From Pseudomonas sp. MN1F (lineage in GTDB: Bacteria > Pseudomonadota > Gammaproteobacteria > Pseudomonadales > Pseudomonadaceae): 64,000 bases of DNA. This document shows positions 43,358 to 52,023 of this stretch, piece after piece. A program made the position numbers and the translations under genes. Where the stretch lies: NCBI RefSeq assembly GCF_009391885.1, contig NZ_VZII01000039.1, forward strand, positions 1-64,000, read 5' to 3'. How positions within the stretch are numbered: the stretch's first letter is position 1; each line of letters starts with the position of its first letter. The notes under the pieces were generated by a model. That model worked only from the letters and a program-made list of their open reading frames with translations, was not told the DNA's origin and made no database searches.

Positions 43358-43630
43358 TCAGTTATCCAGCTCGTCCTTGATGATCTTCCCGTCGTGCGGA
43401 TCGACCTGGAACTCATACTGCTTGCCGTCAGCTTTCATGCCCTCGCCTTCCCAGTGACCATCATCGGCCTCGATCTTGGTGATCTGTGTGTAGCCGGCGC
43501 CTTTCAAGGTGGCTTCGGCTTGATCCTTGGTCACCTTCCAATCCGCTCCAGGCTGATCCGCCCATGCTGACGTGGCACCCAACGCCCCTACAAGCGCCAA
43601 GCCAGTGAATACTTGAGTCATCGCTTTCAT
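43358..43630 (-). CDS. PepSY-domain small periplasmic protein
   Basis: A 90-residue exported protein: signal peptide MTQVFTGLALVGALGATSAWA, then one PepSY domain (VTKDQAEATLKGAGYTQITKIEADDGHWEGEGMKADG and YEFQVDPHDGKIIKDE). PepSY proteins inhibit or sense proteases or accompany sensor kinases; none is adjacent. AAAGG lies 9 bases upstream of ATG 43630; the ATG at 43639 would sit directly on the ribosome site. Confidence 0.85.
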   Translation of the reverse strand: MKAMTQVFTGLALVGALGATSAWADQPGADWKVTKDQAEATLKGAGYTQITKIEADDGHWEGEGMKADGKQYEFQVDPHDGKIIKDELDN

Positions 43631-43687
43631 CGCTAACATCCTTTTTCATGGCATTTAATGATCCGACCGGCTCGCTGAACGCGCCGT

Positions 43688-44122
43688 TCAATCTGGATTG
43701 GATACCAACTGAGAAACAGCAGGCTGATCACCATGGACAAGCGCCGACAAATCACGAGCCAGCAAGGCAGCGGCCGTGGGTTTCAGCATGGTCGCGCTCA
43801 AGTCCTGCCAACCGACCCACTTGCACGCGACAATGCCGCTGCCAAGCGAGACACTGCAGCCCTCAGCGAAGTCAGCGGTAAAAACATGGTGGAGCACATT
43901 ACCTACCTCAATGGTGCCCACCCCGTTGAGGCCGCAACAGTGTAACGACAGGGCGTTCCAAAGCGCTCTGGCAGCCGCTCCGATCGGGGCCTCACCCGTC
44001 TCAAGCAGACCGCCTGGGAACTTCCATTTAGCGCCCTTCCTGCGCACCAGAAGGACTTGGTCATTTCGGGCACAGAGGATCGTTACCTTTGCCCTGGCGG
44101 GACGATGCTTGCTGACGCTCAT
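43688..44122 (-). CDS. Nudix-fold protein with degenerate Nudix box
   Basis: A 144-residue Nudix-fold protein (VTILCARNDQVLLVRRKGAKWKFPGG at the N-terminus). The Nudix box should read G-x5-E-x7-REUxEExGU, but here GLLETGEAPIGAAA is followed by RALWNALSL: all three catalytic glutamates of the REUxEE part are replaced. Hydrolase activity is therefore unlikely; ligand binding or decay are alternatives. The frame is open upstream to 44320, but MSVSKHRPARAK at 44122 is the natural start. It runs head-to-head with a LysR gene whose start lies at 44299. Confidence 0.75.
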   Translation of the reverse strand: MSVSKHRPARAKVTILCARNDQVLLVRRKGAKWKFPGGLLETGEAPIGAAARALWNALSLHCCGLNGVGTIEVGNVLHHVFTADFAEGCSVSLGSGIVACKWVGWQDLSATMLKPTAAALLARDLSALVHGDQPAVSQLVSNPD

Positions 44123-44298
44123 GAGGGATCGCACCTGCAGAATGCGCGAAATCCTGAACGCTGGAACGAACATCCTTATGCTGATGACCGACAGGCAGGA
44201 TGTCGAGTTCCGGCACCAGGTGGATACGTCTGCAAGAGCGGGCGCGTCACCTTGGTTGCCCACGCGCCTTCTCGTATCATCTGCACACCGCACCTGGA

Positions 44299-45282
44299 AT
44301 GAACCCCGTGAAGCCGTCACCTGGAAGTGTCTCGCCGATCCCTGCCACCACCACTGGGCCCGAATGGGATGTCACTCAGGCGGTCAACCAGCTCTCCTGG
44401 GACGATTTGCGCATCATCAAGACCTTGAGTGATTGCGCCAATCGCTCCGCTACGGCGAAGAAACTGGGCATCAACGTTTCAACGGTGTCGCGCCGGGTCT
44501 CTCAGGTCGAAAAGACCCTGGGCGTTGCGCTGTTCGACCACCGCAAGGCCGGCTACCTGCTGACCGCCGAAGGCGCGGAACTGCGAGCGCTGGCCGAGCG
44601 GGTCGAACTCGATATCGTGAGTGTGACCCGGCGGGTCTCCCGGGCAGGCCAAGGCCCGCTTGGCAAGCTGCGGATCACCACCAGCGACTCACTGCTGCTG
44701 TACTTCCTCACCCCGATCATCGCGGATTTCAAAGCGCTCAACGAGGGGATCAGCATTGAAGTGCTGGTCGGCAACGAAACGCTGAGCCTGGCCCGGGATG
44801 AATCGGATATCGCGGTACGTGCCACGCGCAAGCCCGCAGAAAGCCTGGTGGGCAGAAAGCTGGCCAACATCGCCTGGGCGCCCTATGCCAGTGTCAGGCA
44901 ACCGCTACCTGCCGACCCGTTTGCCGAAGGTCACGGTTGGGTGTCGTATTCCGGGGCGCTGTGCGGCTTGAAAGCGACCCGCCATGTGGAAGGCCGGGTT
45001 GCGCCGGATTGCATTGCCTACCGCACCGATTCAGTGGCAGCGGCGAGTGCCGCCATTGCAGCGGGCCTGGGTTACGGGTTCCTTCCGTGCATGCTGGGCG
45101 ACATCACGCCAGGCCTGGTTCGCCTCGGTCCGGTAGTACCGGAGCTGCAGGACGAATTGTGGTTGCTGACCCATCAGGACATACGCAAGTCCTGGCGCGT
45201 CAAAGCATTCATGACCTTCTGCGCTGCTGCAGTTGCCGACCTTAAACCCTTGGTCGAAGGGCAGCAGGCGCTTGCGACCTGA
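44299..45282 (+). CDS. LysR-family transcriptional regulator
   Basis: A 327-residue LysR regulator. An extended N-terminus of about 37 residues precedes the helix-turn-helix (LSWDDLRIIKTLSDCANRSATAKKLGINVSTVSRRVSQVEKTLG), then the substrate-binding domain (GPLGKLRITTSDSLLLYFLTP). Divergent from the degenerate Nudix gene and convergent with a RidA gene. Later starts in the extension cannot be excluded. Target unknown. Confidence 0.88.
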   Translation: MNPVKPSPGSVSPIPATTTGPEWDVTQAVNQLSWDDLRIIKTLSDCANRSATAKKLGINVSTVSRRVSQVEKTLGVALFDHRKAGYLLTAEGAELRALAERVELDIVSVTRRVSRAGQGPLGKLRITTSDSLLLYFLTPIIADFKALNEGISIEVLVGNETLSLARDESDIAVRATRKPAESLVGRKLANIAWAPYASVRQPLPADPFAEGHGWVSYSGALCGLKATRHVEGRVAPDCIAYRTDSVAAASAAIAAGLGYGFLPCMLGDITPGLVRLGPVVPELQDELWLLTHQDIRKSWRVKAFMTFCAAAVADLKPLVEGQQALAT

Positions 45283-45300
45283 CAGGCTGATGCCTGGCCC

Positions 45301-45768
45301 TCAGCCGCGGGTGGCCGGTGCGCCGATCACCGCACGGCAGACGATTTCGATCAGCTGAGGGCGTTGGGCGAGCCTCGACACGCCGATGATGTTGCTCGCC
45401 GCCTGGGGCCGATCCGAGCCATAGACCGCCTTGCGCACCTTACCGACCACGGCGAACGCTGCGTCCATGTCGAGCACGTAGAGGGTTTCTTCCACCACAT
45501 CCTCAAGGCTGGCACCGTACAGGGCGAGCAGCTTGGCGATGTTGGCGTAGCAGACGCGCATCTGTTCGCCCATCGTGGAGAAATCACTCGGCCTGCCGTC
45601 GGCATCCAGAGGTGCCGGCGCAACCAGGCTGCCGTCCTCGTCGTGGCTGAACTGGCCGGACACGAAAAGCTCGTTGCCTACCCGCCGCGCCTGCGGATAA
45701 CCGTAGCTTTCTTCCCATGGAACGCCCCAATAGGCGGTATCGTCGTTGAAAGGTCGTGTAGCGGCCAT
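45301..45768 (-). CDS. RidA/YjgF-family protein
   Basis: A 155-residue RidA-fold protein (GNELFVSGQFSHDEDGSLV, MGEQMRVCYANIAKLLALYGASLEDVVEETLYVLDM, ASNIIGVSRLAQRPQLIEIVCRAVIG). RidA proteins deaminate reactive enamines and imines; the usual catalytic arginine lies near the C-terminal segment. Divergent from the isochorismatase-like hydrolase across about 200 bp. Confidence 0.9.
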   Translation of the reverse strand: MAATRPFNDDTAYWGVPWEESYGYPQARRVGNELFVSGQFSHDEDGSLVAPAPLDADGRPSDFSTMGEQMRVCYANIAKLLALYGASLEDVVEETLYVLDMDAAFAVVGKVRKAVYGSDRPQAASNIIGVSRLAQRPQLIEIVCRAVIGAPATRG

Positions 45769-45974
45769 TGCATTTTCCCGGATGGATGGCGGCTCGGGGT
45801 GATCCGCGTGGCTCGAATGCTAGCACCGCGAACGGCATGACCACGGGTGCATTATTGCGCCTTTGGTGGCGCAAACGTGCGCCACCACTGCGCTCGATGT
45901 TTGACTATCTTTTGCTGGCACCCAGCGACGACCCGCTGAGGAACGTTGATCACCATCCAGCACAGGGAATAACC

Positions 45975-46661
45975 ATGAGCACTGCAAACACTGAAGTCCT
46001 GACCCCATTCAACAGCCAGCTGATCTTCATCGACCAACAGCCGCAAATGGCCTTCGGCGTGCAAAGCATCGATCGTCAGACGCTGAAGAACAACACCGTG
46101 GGCCTGGCCAAGGCGGCCCGGATCTTCAACGTGCCGACCACTATCACCACGGTGGAAACCGAGAGCTTCTCCGGCCACACCTACCCCGAGCTGCTGGCCG
46201 TGTTCCCGGATGCACCACTGCTGGAGCGCACCTCCATGAACTCCTGGGACGACCAGAAGGTTCGCGATGCCCTGAAGAAGAACGGTCGCAACAAGATCAT
46301 CGTTTCTGGCCTGTGGACCGAGGTCTGCAACACCACATTTGCGCTGTCCGCCATGCACGATGCCGGTTACGAGATCTACATGGTGGCCGATGCCTCCGGC
46401 GGCACGACCAAAGAGGCCCATGACTACGCCATGCAGCGCATGATCCAGGCAGGCGTGGTACCGGTGACCTGGCAGCAGGTGCTCCTGGAGTGGCAGCGCG
46501 ACTGGAAGAACCGCGATACCTACGATGCCGTGATGGAGCTGGTCAAGGAACACTCCGGTGCCTACGGCATGGGCGTGGACTACGCCTACACCATGGTGCA
46601 CAAGGCGCCTGAGCGCGTTCAGCACGGCCCGACCTTGGCGCCGGTTGCCGCGCCCCGCTGA
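45975..46661 (+). CDS. Isochorismatase-family hydrolase (YcaC-like)
   Basis: A 228-residue cysteine hydrolase. Catalytic Asp in LIFIDQQPQMAFGVQ, Cys in SGLWTEVCNTTFALSAMHDAGY, and the C-terminal extension GMGVDYAYTMVHKAPERV typical of the YcaC-like group. Substrate unknown. ATG 45975 follows CAGGGAATAACC. Preceding in-frame codons back to 45768 are leader. Followed by an AraC regulator on the same strand. Confidence 0.88.
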   Translation: MSTANTEVLTPFNSQLIFIDQQPQMAFGVQSIDRQTLKNNTVGLAKAARIFNVPTTITTVETESFSGHTYPELLAVFPDAPLLERTSMNSWDDQKVRDALKKNGRNKIIVSGLWTEVCNTTFALSAMHDAGYEIYMVADASGGTTKEAHDYAMQRMIQAGVVPVTWQQVLLEWQRDWKNRDTYDAVMELVKEHSGAYGMGVDYAYTMVHKAPERVQHGPTLAPVAAPR

Positions 46662-46735
46662 TCGGCCAGCAGCCACCTTCAGCGGGCAGCCCTGCCCGCT
46701 GAGCGTTCCCCCCTCTCGAACAGGAATGGACCCTC

Positions 46736-47374
46736 ATGAGCAGTGGCGATTGCACTGTGCTGGCGACTGTCGCCTCGAAATCGACCGGGCAACTCAAGCC
46801 CTGGCAGTTGCACGCCGCCAAGCGGCTGATGTTGGCGCATCTGGACGTAGGCATCTCGGTGACGCAGCTTGCCCAGGCATGCGCCCTGTCGCGCAGCCAC
46901 TTCACCCGGATGTTCAAGGAAAGCACCCGCGTGCCGCCGCAACAATGGATGCGCGAGCAGCGGATCAGAAAGAGCAAGGAGCTACTGGCAGACGCCAGGA
47001 TGCTGCTGGCAGAAATCGCGCTGGACTGTGGGTTCTACGACCAGGCGCACTTCTGCCGCACCTTCATGAAGGCTGAAGGGCTCACTCCCCTGGCCTGGCA
47101 AAAGCTGACCCATCATCCGGGCGCTTCAACCAGCGGCGCCACGCACAGCTCCATGAACCGCGCCGCCGCCCGCGAAGGCGTGGCGGCGTGGGGCAACAGG
47201 ATGGAAAAGCGCCTGACCAATGGCGCTGGCGCAATCCGCACCTGCCGCAGTGCGCCGTCCTCATGGCGGATCGACATGGCCGAGACGAATCCAACCCCCA
47301 TCCCGGCCCGTACTGCCTCTTTCACCCCTTCGACCCCGGCAATCTCCAACGCCACGCGCATCGCCACGCCGTAG
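46736..47374 (+). CDS. AraC-family regulator with an out-of-family C-terminal extension
   Basis: A 212-residue frame. Residues about 18-120 form a stand-alone AraC DNA-binding domain (LKPWQLHAAKRLMLAHLDVGISVTQLAQACALSRSHFTRMFKES and EIALDCGFYDQAHFCRTFMKAEG). After LAWQKLTHHPG the frame stays open for about 85 more codons with low-complexity sequence, and this stretch is exactly antisense to the last 262 bases of the convergent LysR gene. The stop that should end a roughly 130-residue protein seems to be missing. Confidence 0.8.
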   Translation: MSSGDCTVLATVASKSTGQLKPWQLHAAKRLMLAHLDVGISVTQLAQACALSRSHFTRMFKESTRVPPQQWMREQRIRKSKELLADARMLLAEIALDCGFYDQAHFCRTFMKAEGLTPLAWQKLTHHPGASTSGATHSSMNRAAAREGVAAWGNRMEKRLTNGAGAIRTCRSAPSSWRIDMAETNPTPIPARTASFTPSTPAISNATRIATP

Positions 47375-48006
47375 CGGGCAAACGCCCGTTCGACGATCTG
47401 CCTGACCCCCGAGCCACTTTCGCGCAGCACCAAGGGATAGGCGCCCAGTGACGCCAAGGTTTGCCCCTGAGCCTCGGCAAGCGGATGATCACTTGGCACG
47501 ATGGCCACGATCTCGTCCTCACGCCACGCGGTCACTTGCGTGCCCAATGGCAGTTCCTGCCCGGGCGGCCCCTCGATCAAGGCGATATCGACACTGTCCA
47601 GCGCTGCGACGATCTCCGCCGTGTTGCCGTGGGACGTGGTCACCAGCACCTCCGGATAGCGCTTGTGGAAATCGGCGATCAGGTACGGCAGCAGGTAGCT
47701 GGCCGGCGTGGTACTGGCGCCGATGCGCAAGGTGCCCCGCTCCAGCCCGCGCATGGCCTCGCACAAGACCTGGGCCTGGCGGAAGGTGTCGCGCAGGCGC
47801 TGGGCATGAGCCAACAGCTGCTCGCCGGCAGCGGTCAGGCGCACGCCACGGCCGGCGCGCTGGTACAGGGGTTCGCCAAAGTCTTCCTGCAGCAACTTGA
47901 GCTGGCCGGACACCGCCGGTTGCGACAGATGCAAGGCCTGAGCCGCATGGCTGATATTGCCGTGCTCGGCTACGGTGGCGAAGGTTATCAGCTGTTCTGG
48001 GGTCAT
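47113..48006 (-). CDS. LysR-family regulator of the YeiH exporter
   Basis: A 297-residue LysR protein: helix-turn-helix LITFATVAEHGNISHAAQALHLSQPAVSGQLKLLQEDFG, then the substrate-binding domain (GTLRIGASTTPASYLLPYLIADF). CysB/CbbR-like in type. Divergent from the YeiH-family exporter 110 bp away, with a 14-bp palindrome between them; this pairing of LysR and YeiH is widespread. Its 3' end overlaps the extension of the AraC gene. Confidence 0.92.
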   Translation of the reverse strand: MTPEQLITFATVAEHGNISHAAQALHLSQPAVSGQLKLLQEDFGEPLYQRAGRGVRLTAAGEQLLAHAQRLRDTFRQAQVLCEAMRGLERGTLRIGASTTPASYLLPYLIADFHKRYPEVLVTTSHGNTAEIVAALDSVDIALIEGPPGQELPLGTQVTAWREDEIVAIVPSDHPLAEAQGQTLASLGAYPLVLRESGSGVRQIVERAFARYGVAMRVALEIAGVEGVKEAVRAGMGVGFVSAMSIRHEDGALRQVRIAPAPLVRRFSILLPHAATPSRAAARFMELCVAPLVEAPG

Positions 48007-48057
48007 CCAGTCAAAGTATCAGCTAAGCGGATATTTGCCATCCTAAATTACGATTTT

Positions 48058-48071
48058 TTATAAGCTTATAA
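48058..48071. promoter_or_regulatory. Putative LysR operator: 14-bp palindrome
   Basis: TTATAAGCTTATAA, a perfect palindrome between the LysR and YeiH genes, centred about 55 bases from each start. It fits the T-N11-A pattern of LysR sites and is the only strong symmetry there. Confidence 0.6.
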
Positions 48072-48117
48072 CCAGATTAACGTAGGCCATGTCGAAACAC
48101 TTTCCCGGAGGACTCAC

Positions 48118-49179
48118 ATGGCCACGGCAACTTCCAACCCCGCGTTGGCGCCCACCCTCTCTACCCGAGGGCGGCTCAACGGCATCCTGTTCGTCGCGTT
48201 GTTCGCGCTCGCCGTCACCCAGCTGGCAGCCCTGCCCGCCATCGCCAGCCTGGGCATCAGCCCGCTGATCGTCGGCATCGTCGCCGGCGCTCTGTACGGC
48301 AACGCCCTGCGCGATGGCGTGCCGGCCAGCTGGGCAGCCGGTATCAACTTCTCGGCCCGCGGGCTGCTGCGCATTGCCGTGGCCTTCTTCGGCCTGCGCG
48401 TGAGCCTGCAGGAGATCGCCGAAGTCGGCTGGTCCGGCTTGAGCGTATCGCTGCTGGTGGTGACCAGCACCCTGCTGATCGGCCTGTGGTGCGGCACCAA
48501 GCTGTTCAAGCTGGACCGCGACACCGCCCTGCTCACCGCGGCCGGCAGCGCGATCTGTGGCGCCGCTGCCGTGCTGGCATTCGAGTCGGCACTGCGCAGC
48601 GCCCCGCACAAGAGCGCCATGGCGGTCGGTAGCGTGGTGCTGTTCGGCACCCTGTCGATGTTCCTCTACCCACTGGCGATCAACGCCGGCTGGTTGCACC
48701 TGGACACGCTGGGCGCCGGGCTGTTCCTCGGCGGTACGATTCACGAAGTGGCGCAGGTGGTGGGCGCGGCCAGCAATGTCAGCCCCGAAGCCACGCACAT
48801 CGCCACCATCGTCAAGATGACCCGGGTGATGCTGCTGGTGCCGGTGCTGCTGGTGGTGGGCCTGTGGATCAGCCGTTCGCGCCAACCCGGCCAGGCACAA
48901 GGCAACGGCCGCATCGCCATGCCCTGGTTCGCCTTCGGTTTCCTCGCCCTGGTGCTGGTGAACTCGCTGCAGGTGCTGCCGGGCAGCGTGACCCAGGCGC
49001 TCAACAGCCTGGACACCTTCGCCCTGACCATGGCCATGACCGCGTTAGGCATGGAAACCCGCTGGAGCCAGATCCGCCAGGCGGGGCCCAAGGCGCTGAT
49101 CACCGGTGCGCTGCTCAACCTGTGGCTGGTAGGTGGCGGCCTGGCGATTACCCTGGGTGTGCAACGCCTTTTAGGTTGA
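48118..49179 (+). CDS. YeiH-family putative sulfate/small-molecule exporter
   Basis: A 353-residue inner-membrane protein with about ten helices, matching the YeiH / conserved membrane protein family (ARGLLRIAVAFFGLRVSLQEIAEVGW, AAGSAICGAAAVLAFE, GGTIHEVAQVVGAASNVSPEATH). GGAGG lies 7 bases upstream. Homologues are named sulfate exporters because of CysB-like regulation and taurine-linked homologues; the substrate here is unproven. Confidence 0.9.
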   Translation: MATATSNPALAPTLSTRGRLNGILFVALFALAVTQLAALPAIASLGISPLIVGIVAGALYGNALRDGVPASWAAGINFSARGLLRIAVAFFGLRVSLQEIAEVGWSGLSVSLLVVTSTLLIGLWCGTKLFKLDRDTALLTAAGSAICGAAAVLAFESALRSAPHKSAMAVGSVVLFGTLSMFLYPLAINAGWLHLDTLGAGLFLGGTIHEVAQVVGAASNVSPEATHIATIVKMTRVMLLVPVLLVVGLWISRSRQPGQAQGNGRIAMPWFAFGFLALVLVNSLQVLPGSVTQALNSLDTFALTMAMTALGMETRWSQIRQAGPKALITGALLNLWLVGGGLAITLGVQRLLG

Positions 49180-49242
49180 CGTGCATTGATCGGTATGGTG
49201 TTGTCTTGCAAGGATGTTTTTACCTGCACAGGAACGACTTAG

Positions 49243-50616
49243 ATGCCTCAACGCCATGTCATCAATGCATCCGTCAGCCCCAAAGGCAGCCTGGAGACGC
49301 TGTCGCAACGTGAAGTCCAGCAACTGAGTGAAGTCGGTACCGGTAGCCTCTACACCTTGTTCCGCCAGTGCGCCCTGGCCATTCTCAATACTGGCGCCCA
49401 TGTCGACAACGCCAAGACCATTCTCGAGGCGTACAAGGACTTCGAAGTCCGCATCCACCAGCAAGACCGCGGCGTGCGCCTGGAGCTGCTGAACGCTCCG
49501 GCGGACGCCTTCGTCGATGGTGAAATGATCGCCAGCACCCGCGAAATGCTGTTCAGCGCCCTGCGCGACATCGTCTACACCGAAAGCGAGCTGGCCAGCC
49601 AGCGCATCGACCTGGAAAGCTCCCAGGGCATCACCGACTACGTCTTCCACCTGCTGCGCAACGCCCGCACCCTGCGCCCTGGCGTGGAGCCGAAGATGGT
49701 GGTGTGCTGGGGCGGCCACTCGATCAGCAGCGAGGAGTACCAGTACACCAAGAAGGTCGGCCACGAACTGGGCCTGCGCAAACTGGACATCTGCACCGGC
49801 TGCGGCCCGGGCGTGATGAAGGGCCCGATGAAAGGCGCGACCATCGCCCATGCCAAGCAACGCATGCACGGCAGCCGCTACCTGGGCCTGACCGAACCGG
49901 GCATCATCGCCGCCGAGGCGCCGAACCCGATCGTCAACGAGCTGGTGATCCTGCCGGACATCGAGAAGCGCCTGGAAGCCTTCGTCCGTGTCGGCCACGG
50001 CATCATCATCTTCCCCGGCGGCGCTGGCACTGCCGAGGAATTCCTCTACCTGCTCGGCATCCTCATGCACCCGGACAACCAGGCCCTGCCGTTCCCGGTG
50101 GTACTCACCGGGCCGCGCAGCGCCGAACCGTTCCTGCAGCAGCTGCATGCCTTCGTCGGCGCCACCCTTGGCGAGGAAGCGCAGCGCCACTACCAGATCA
50201 TCATCGATGACCCGGCCGAAGTGGCCCGGCACATGGTCGAGGGGCTCAAGGAGGTCAAGCAGTTCCGCCGCGAGCGCAATGACGCCTTCCACTTCAACTG
50301 GCTGCTGAAGATCGACGGTGGCTTCCAGCACCCGTTCGACCCGACCCACGCCAACATGGCCGAACTGGCCCTGCGCCGTGACTTGCCAGCGCACGAGCTG
50401 GCGGCCAACCTGCGCCGGGCGTTTTCCGGGATCGTCGCGGGCAACGTCAAGGACAAGGGCATCCGGCTGATCGAGGAGCACGGGCCGTATCAGATCCGCG
50501 GCGATGCGGCGGTGCTGGAGCCGTTGGGGCGCCTGTTGCAGGCGTTTGTCGACCAGCACCGGATGAAACTGCCGGGTGGCGCGGCGTATGTGCCTTGCTA
50601 TCAGGTAGTGACCTGA
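49243..50616 (+). CDS. ppnN: Nucleotide 5'-monophosphate nucleosidase (LOG family, PpnN)
   Basis: A 457-residue protein of the PpnN (YgdH) type: an N-terminal domain (VSPKGSLETLSQREVQQLSEV), central LOG fold with FPGGAGTAEEFLYLLG (the PGGxGTxxE motif), and a C-terminal domain. It cleaves nucleoside monophosphates to base and ribose 5-phosphate; the E. coli enzyme is stimulated by (p)ppGpp. Followed by a G/C hairpin. Stand-alone gene. Confidence 0.92.
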   Translation: MPQRHVINASVSPKGSLETLSQREVQQLSEVGTGSLYTLFRQCALAILNTGAHVDNAKTILEAYKDFEVRIHQQDRGVRLELLNAPADAFVDGEMIASTREMLFSALRDIVYTESELASQRIDLESSQGITDYVFHLLRNARTLRPGVEPKMVVCWGGHSISSEEYQYTKKVGHELGLRKLDICTGCGPGVMKGPMKGATIAHAKQRMHGSRYLGLTEPGIIAAEAPNPIVNELVILPDIEKRLEAFVRVGHGIIIFPGGAGTAEEFLYLLGILMHPDNQALPFPVVLTGPRSAEPFLQQLHAFVGATLGEEAQRHYQIIIDDPAEVARHMVEGLKEVKQFRRERNDAFHFNWLLKIDGGFQHPFDPTHANMAELALRRDLPAHELAANLRRAFSGIVAGNVKDKGIRLIEEHGPYQIRGDAAVLEPLGRLLQAFVDQHRMKLPGGAAYVPCYQVVT

Positions 50617-50623
50617 GATCGCC

Positions 50624-50642
50624 GGGGCCGCTGTGCGGCCCC
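50624..50642. terminator. Hairpin between ppnN and the diguanylate cyclase gene
   Basis: GGGGCCGC-tgt-GCGGCCCC, a perfect stem between the convergent stops. Short CCTTG follows with no U-run. Confidence 0.6.
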
Positions 50643-50645
50643 TTG

Positions 50646-51812
50646 CTATCGCACAGCGCTCGCCACAGTCCGGTCCACCAGGCGAATGCTGTCACGCCCG
50701 CCACGCTTGGACTGGTACAACGCCACATCGCCCTGCTCGATCAACGCCGCCAGGCTGGCCGGCGGCTGGTCGAACAGGTTGGCGCCAATGCTCAAGGTCA
50801 CTGCCTGCGGGGTCGGCATCGCCTCCCTGGCAAACTGCTGGAACTGGTCGCGCAGCTGGCTGCCCAGTTCCACCACGCTCTCGCTGCTGACATCGCTAAG
50901 CAGGATCACGAACTCATCGCCGCCCAGCCGCGCGGCCAACGACCGCTCCGGCAGCACCGCGCGGATCATCTCGCTCAAGGCAATCAACAGGCGGTCTCCC
51001 GCCGCATGGCCATGCAGGTCGTTGACCAGCTTGAAGTTGTCGATGTCGATCAGTAGCAACGCCCCAGGCTGCGCCGGGCTGACCGCCTTGAACAGGTGCG
51101 TGGCCCGCACTTCCAGGGCCCGCCGGTTGTACAGTGCGGTCAGGGGGTCGCGGGCGGCCAGCCGGGCGATGCGCTCTTCACGGCGGTAGCGCACGGTGCC
51201 GGTCATCGACAGCGCGATCAGCATGATCGCCATCGCCCCTTCGACCAGGGAAACCTGGATGATCAAGCCACCAAAGGTCGCCAGGTCGATCAGCGAGCCC
51301 GGCGTCACCGCCACGATCGCCTTGGCCACATAGAACAGCCCATGGACCAGCAGCACGTAACGCAACTGCACCGCCCCTACACTCAGCGACTTGCCGTGCG
51401 GGCGCAGCAGGTAGCTGGCCTTGAGCGTGAGCAACGCCACCAGCAGCGAGTTGACCATCAGCATCACTTTCGACCACTGCGGCCCCACCGGCAGCAGCAG
51501 CAAGCCGAACCAGACCAGCACGATCAGCAGCCACGCCCATGACAGCCGGACCTGGGTGAAACGCACCACGCCCAGCAAAAAGAACGCGTGGGCGACCACC
51601 AGCAAGCCGTTGGCGAACCAGATACCGATCAGCAGCAGGCCGATGCCGCGCAGCAGGGCCAGGGTCGAACCAACCGTGATGGTGGCGAAACCGGCGCTCC
51701 AGCACAGTAGTGATGTTTCGCGGACACTGCGCCACTCGATCGCCAGGTACAACGCAGCCGCAGCGGCCAGGGCGATGCTGATCGTCAGCATCGTGGGTGG
51801 ATCAAGCGCCAT
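50646..51812 (-). CDS. Membrane diguanylate cyclase (GGDEF)
   Basis: A 388-residue cyclase. The N-terminal half has about six membrane helices (LLIGIWFANGLLVVAHAFFLLG and others), the C-terminal half a GGDEF domain with an intact LGGDEFVILLSDV motif. It should make c-di-GMP from GTP. No RxxD inhibitory site stands five residues before the GGDEF motif, so product inhibition is probably absent. The signal sensed by the membrane part is unknown. Confidence 0.9.
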   Translation of the reverse strand: MALDPPTMLTISIALAAAAALYLAIEWRSVRETSLLCWSAGFATITVGSTLALLRGIGLLLIGIWFANGLLVVAHAFFLLGVVRFTQVRLSWAWLLIVLVWFGLLLLPVGPQWSKVMLMVNSLLVALLTLKASYLLRPHGKSLSVGAVQLRYVLLVHGLFYVAKAIVAVTPGSLIDLATFGGLIIQVSLVEGAMAIMLIALSMTGTVRYRREERIARLAARDPLTALYNRRALEVRATHLFKAVSPAQPGALLLIDIDNFKLVNDLHGHAAGDRLLIALSEMIRAVLPERSLAARLGGDEFVILLSDVSSESVVELGSQLRDQFQQFAREAMPTPQAVTLSIGANLFDQPPASLAALIEQGDVALYQSKRGGRDSIRLVDRTVASAVR

Positions 51813-51875
51813 ATACGGATTGGCCTGTCTGGTTAACGTGGAAAAGCGCTGATTGTATGCGTTCGAGATAACTTT

Positions 51876-52018
51876 TCAGAGGGGCGAACCGTCGCGTTGC
51901 ACGCAAATGGATGTGTCCGCGCAGGGCACGCTCCGCATGCCCATGGCGTTGCCCAGCTTGATGATAGCCTGTGCCAGGCGGCGGTCACTGTCGCTGCCCG
52001 CGACGAGGCCCGTGCAGG
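51876..52018 (-). pseudogene. Possible remnant of an EAL-domain gene
   Basis: In the gap after pssA, the minus strand reads GSDSDRRLAQAIIKLGNAMG, then MRSVPCADTS, and ends at a stop at 51876. The segment resembles the alpha-helix preceding the VVAEGVE strand in EAL phosphodiesterases (AIIxLGxxLGM). The following VAEGVE is absent, there is no start, and the frame differs from pssA. It is best seen as a 3' gene scrap. Confidence 0.4.
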
Positions 52019-52023
52019 CGAGC

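Noticed and set aside
43776..44432. A 218-codon + strand frame opposite the degenerate Nudix gene
   Set aside because: No recognisable domain; it runs into the LysR coding region in another frame.
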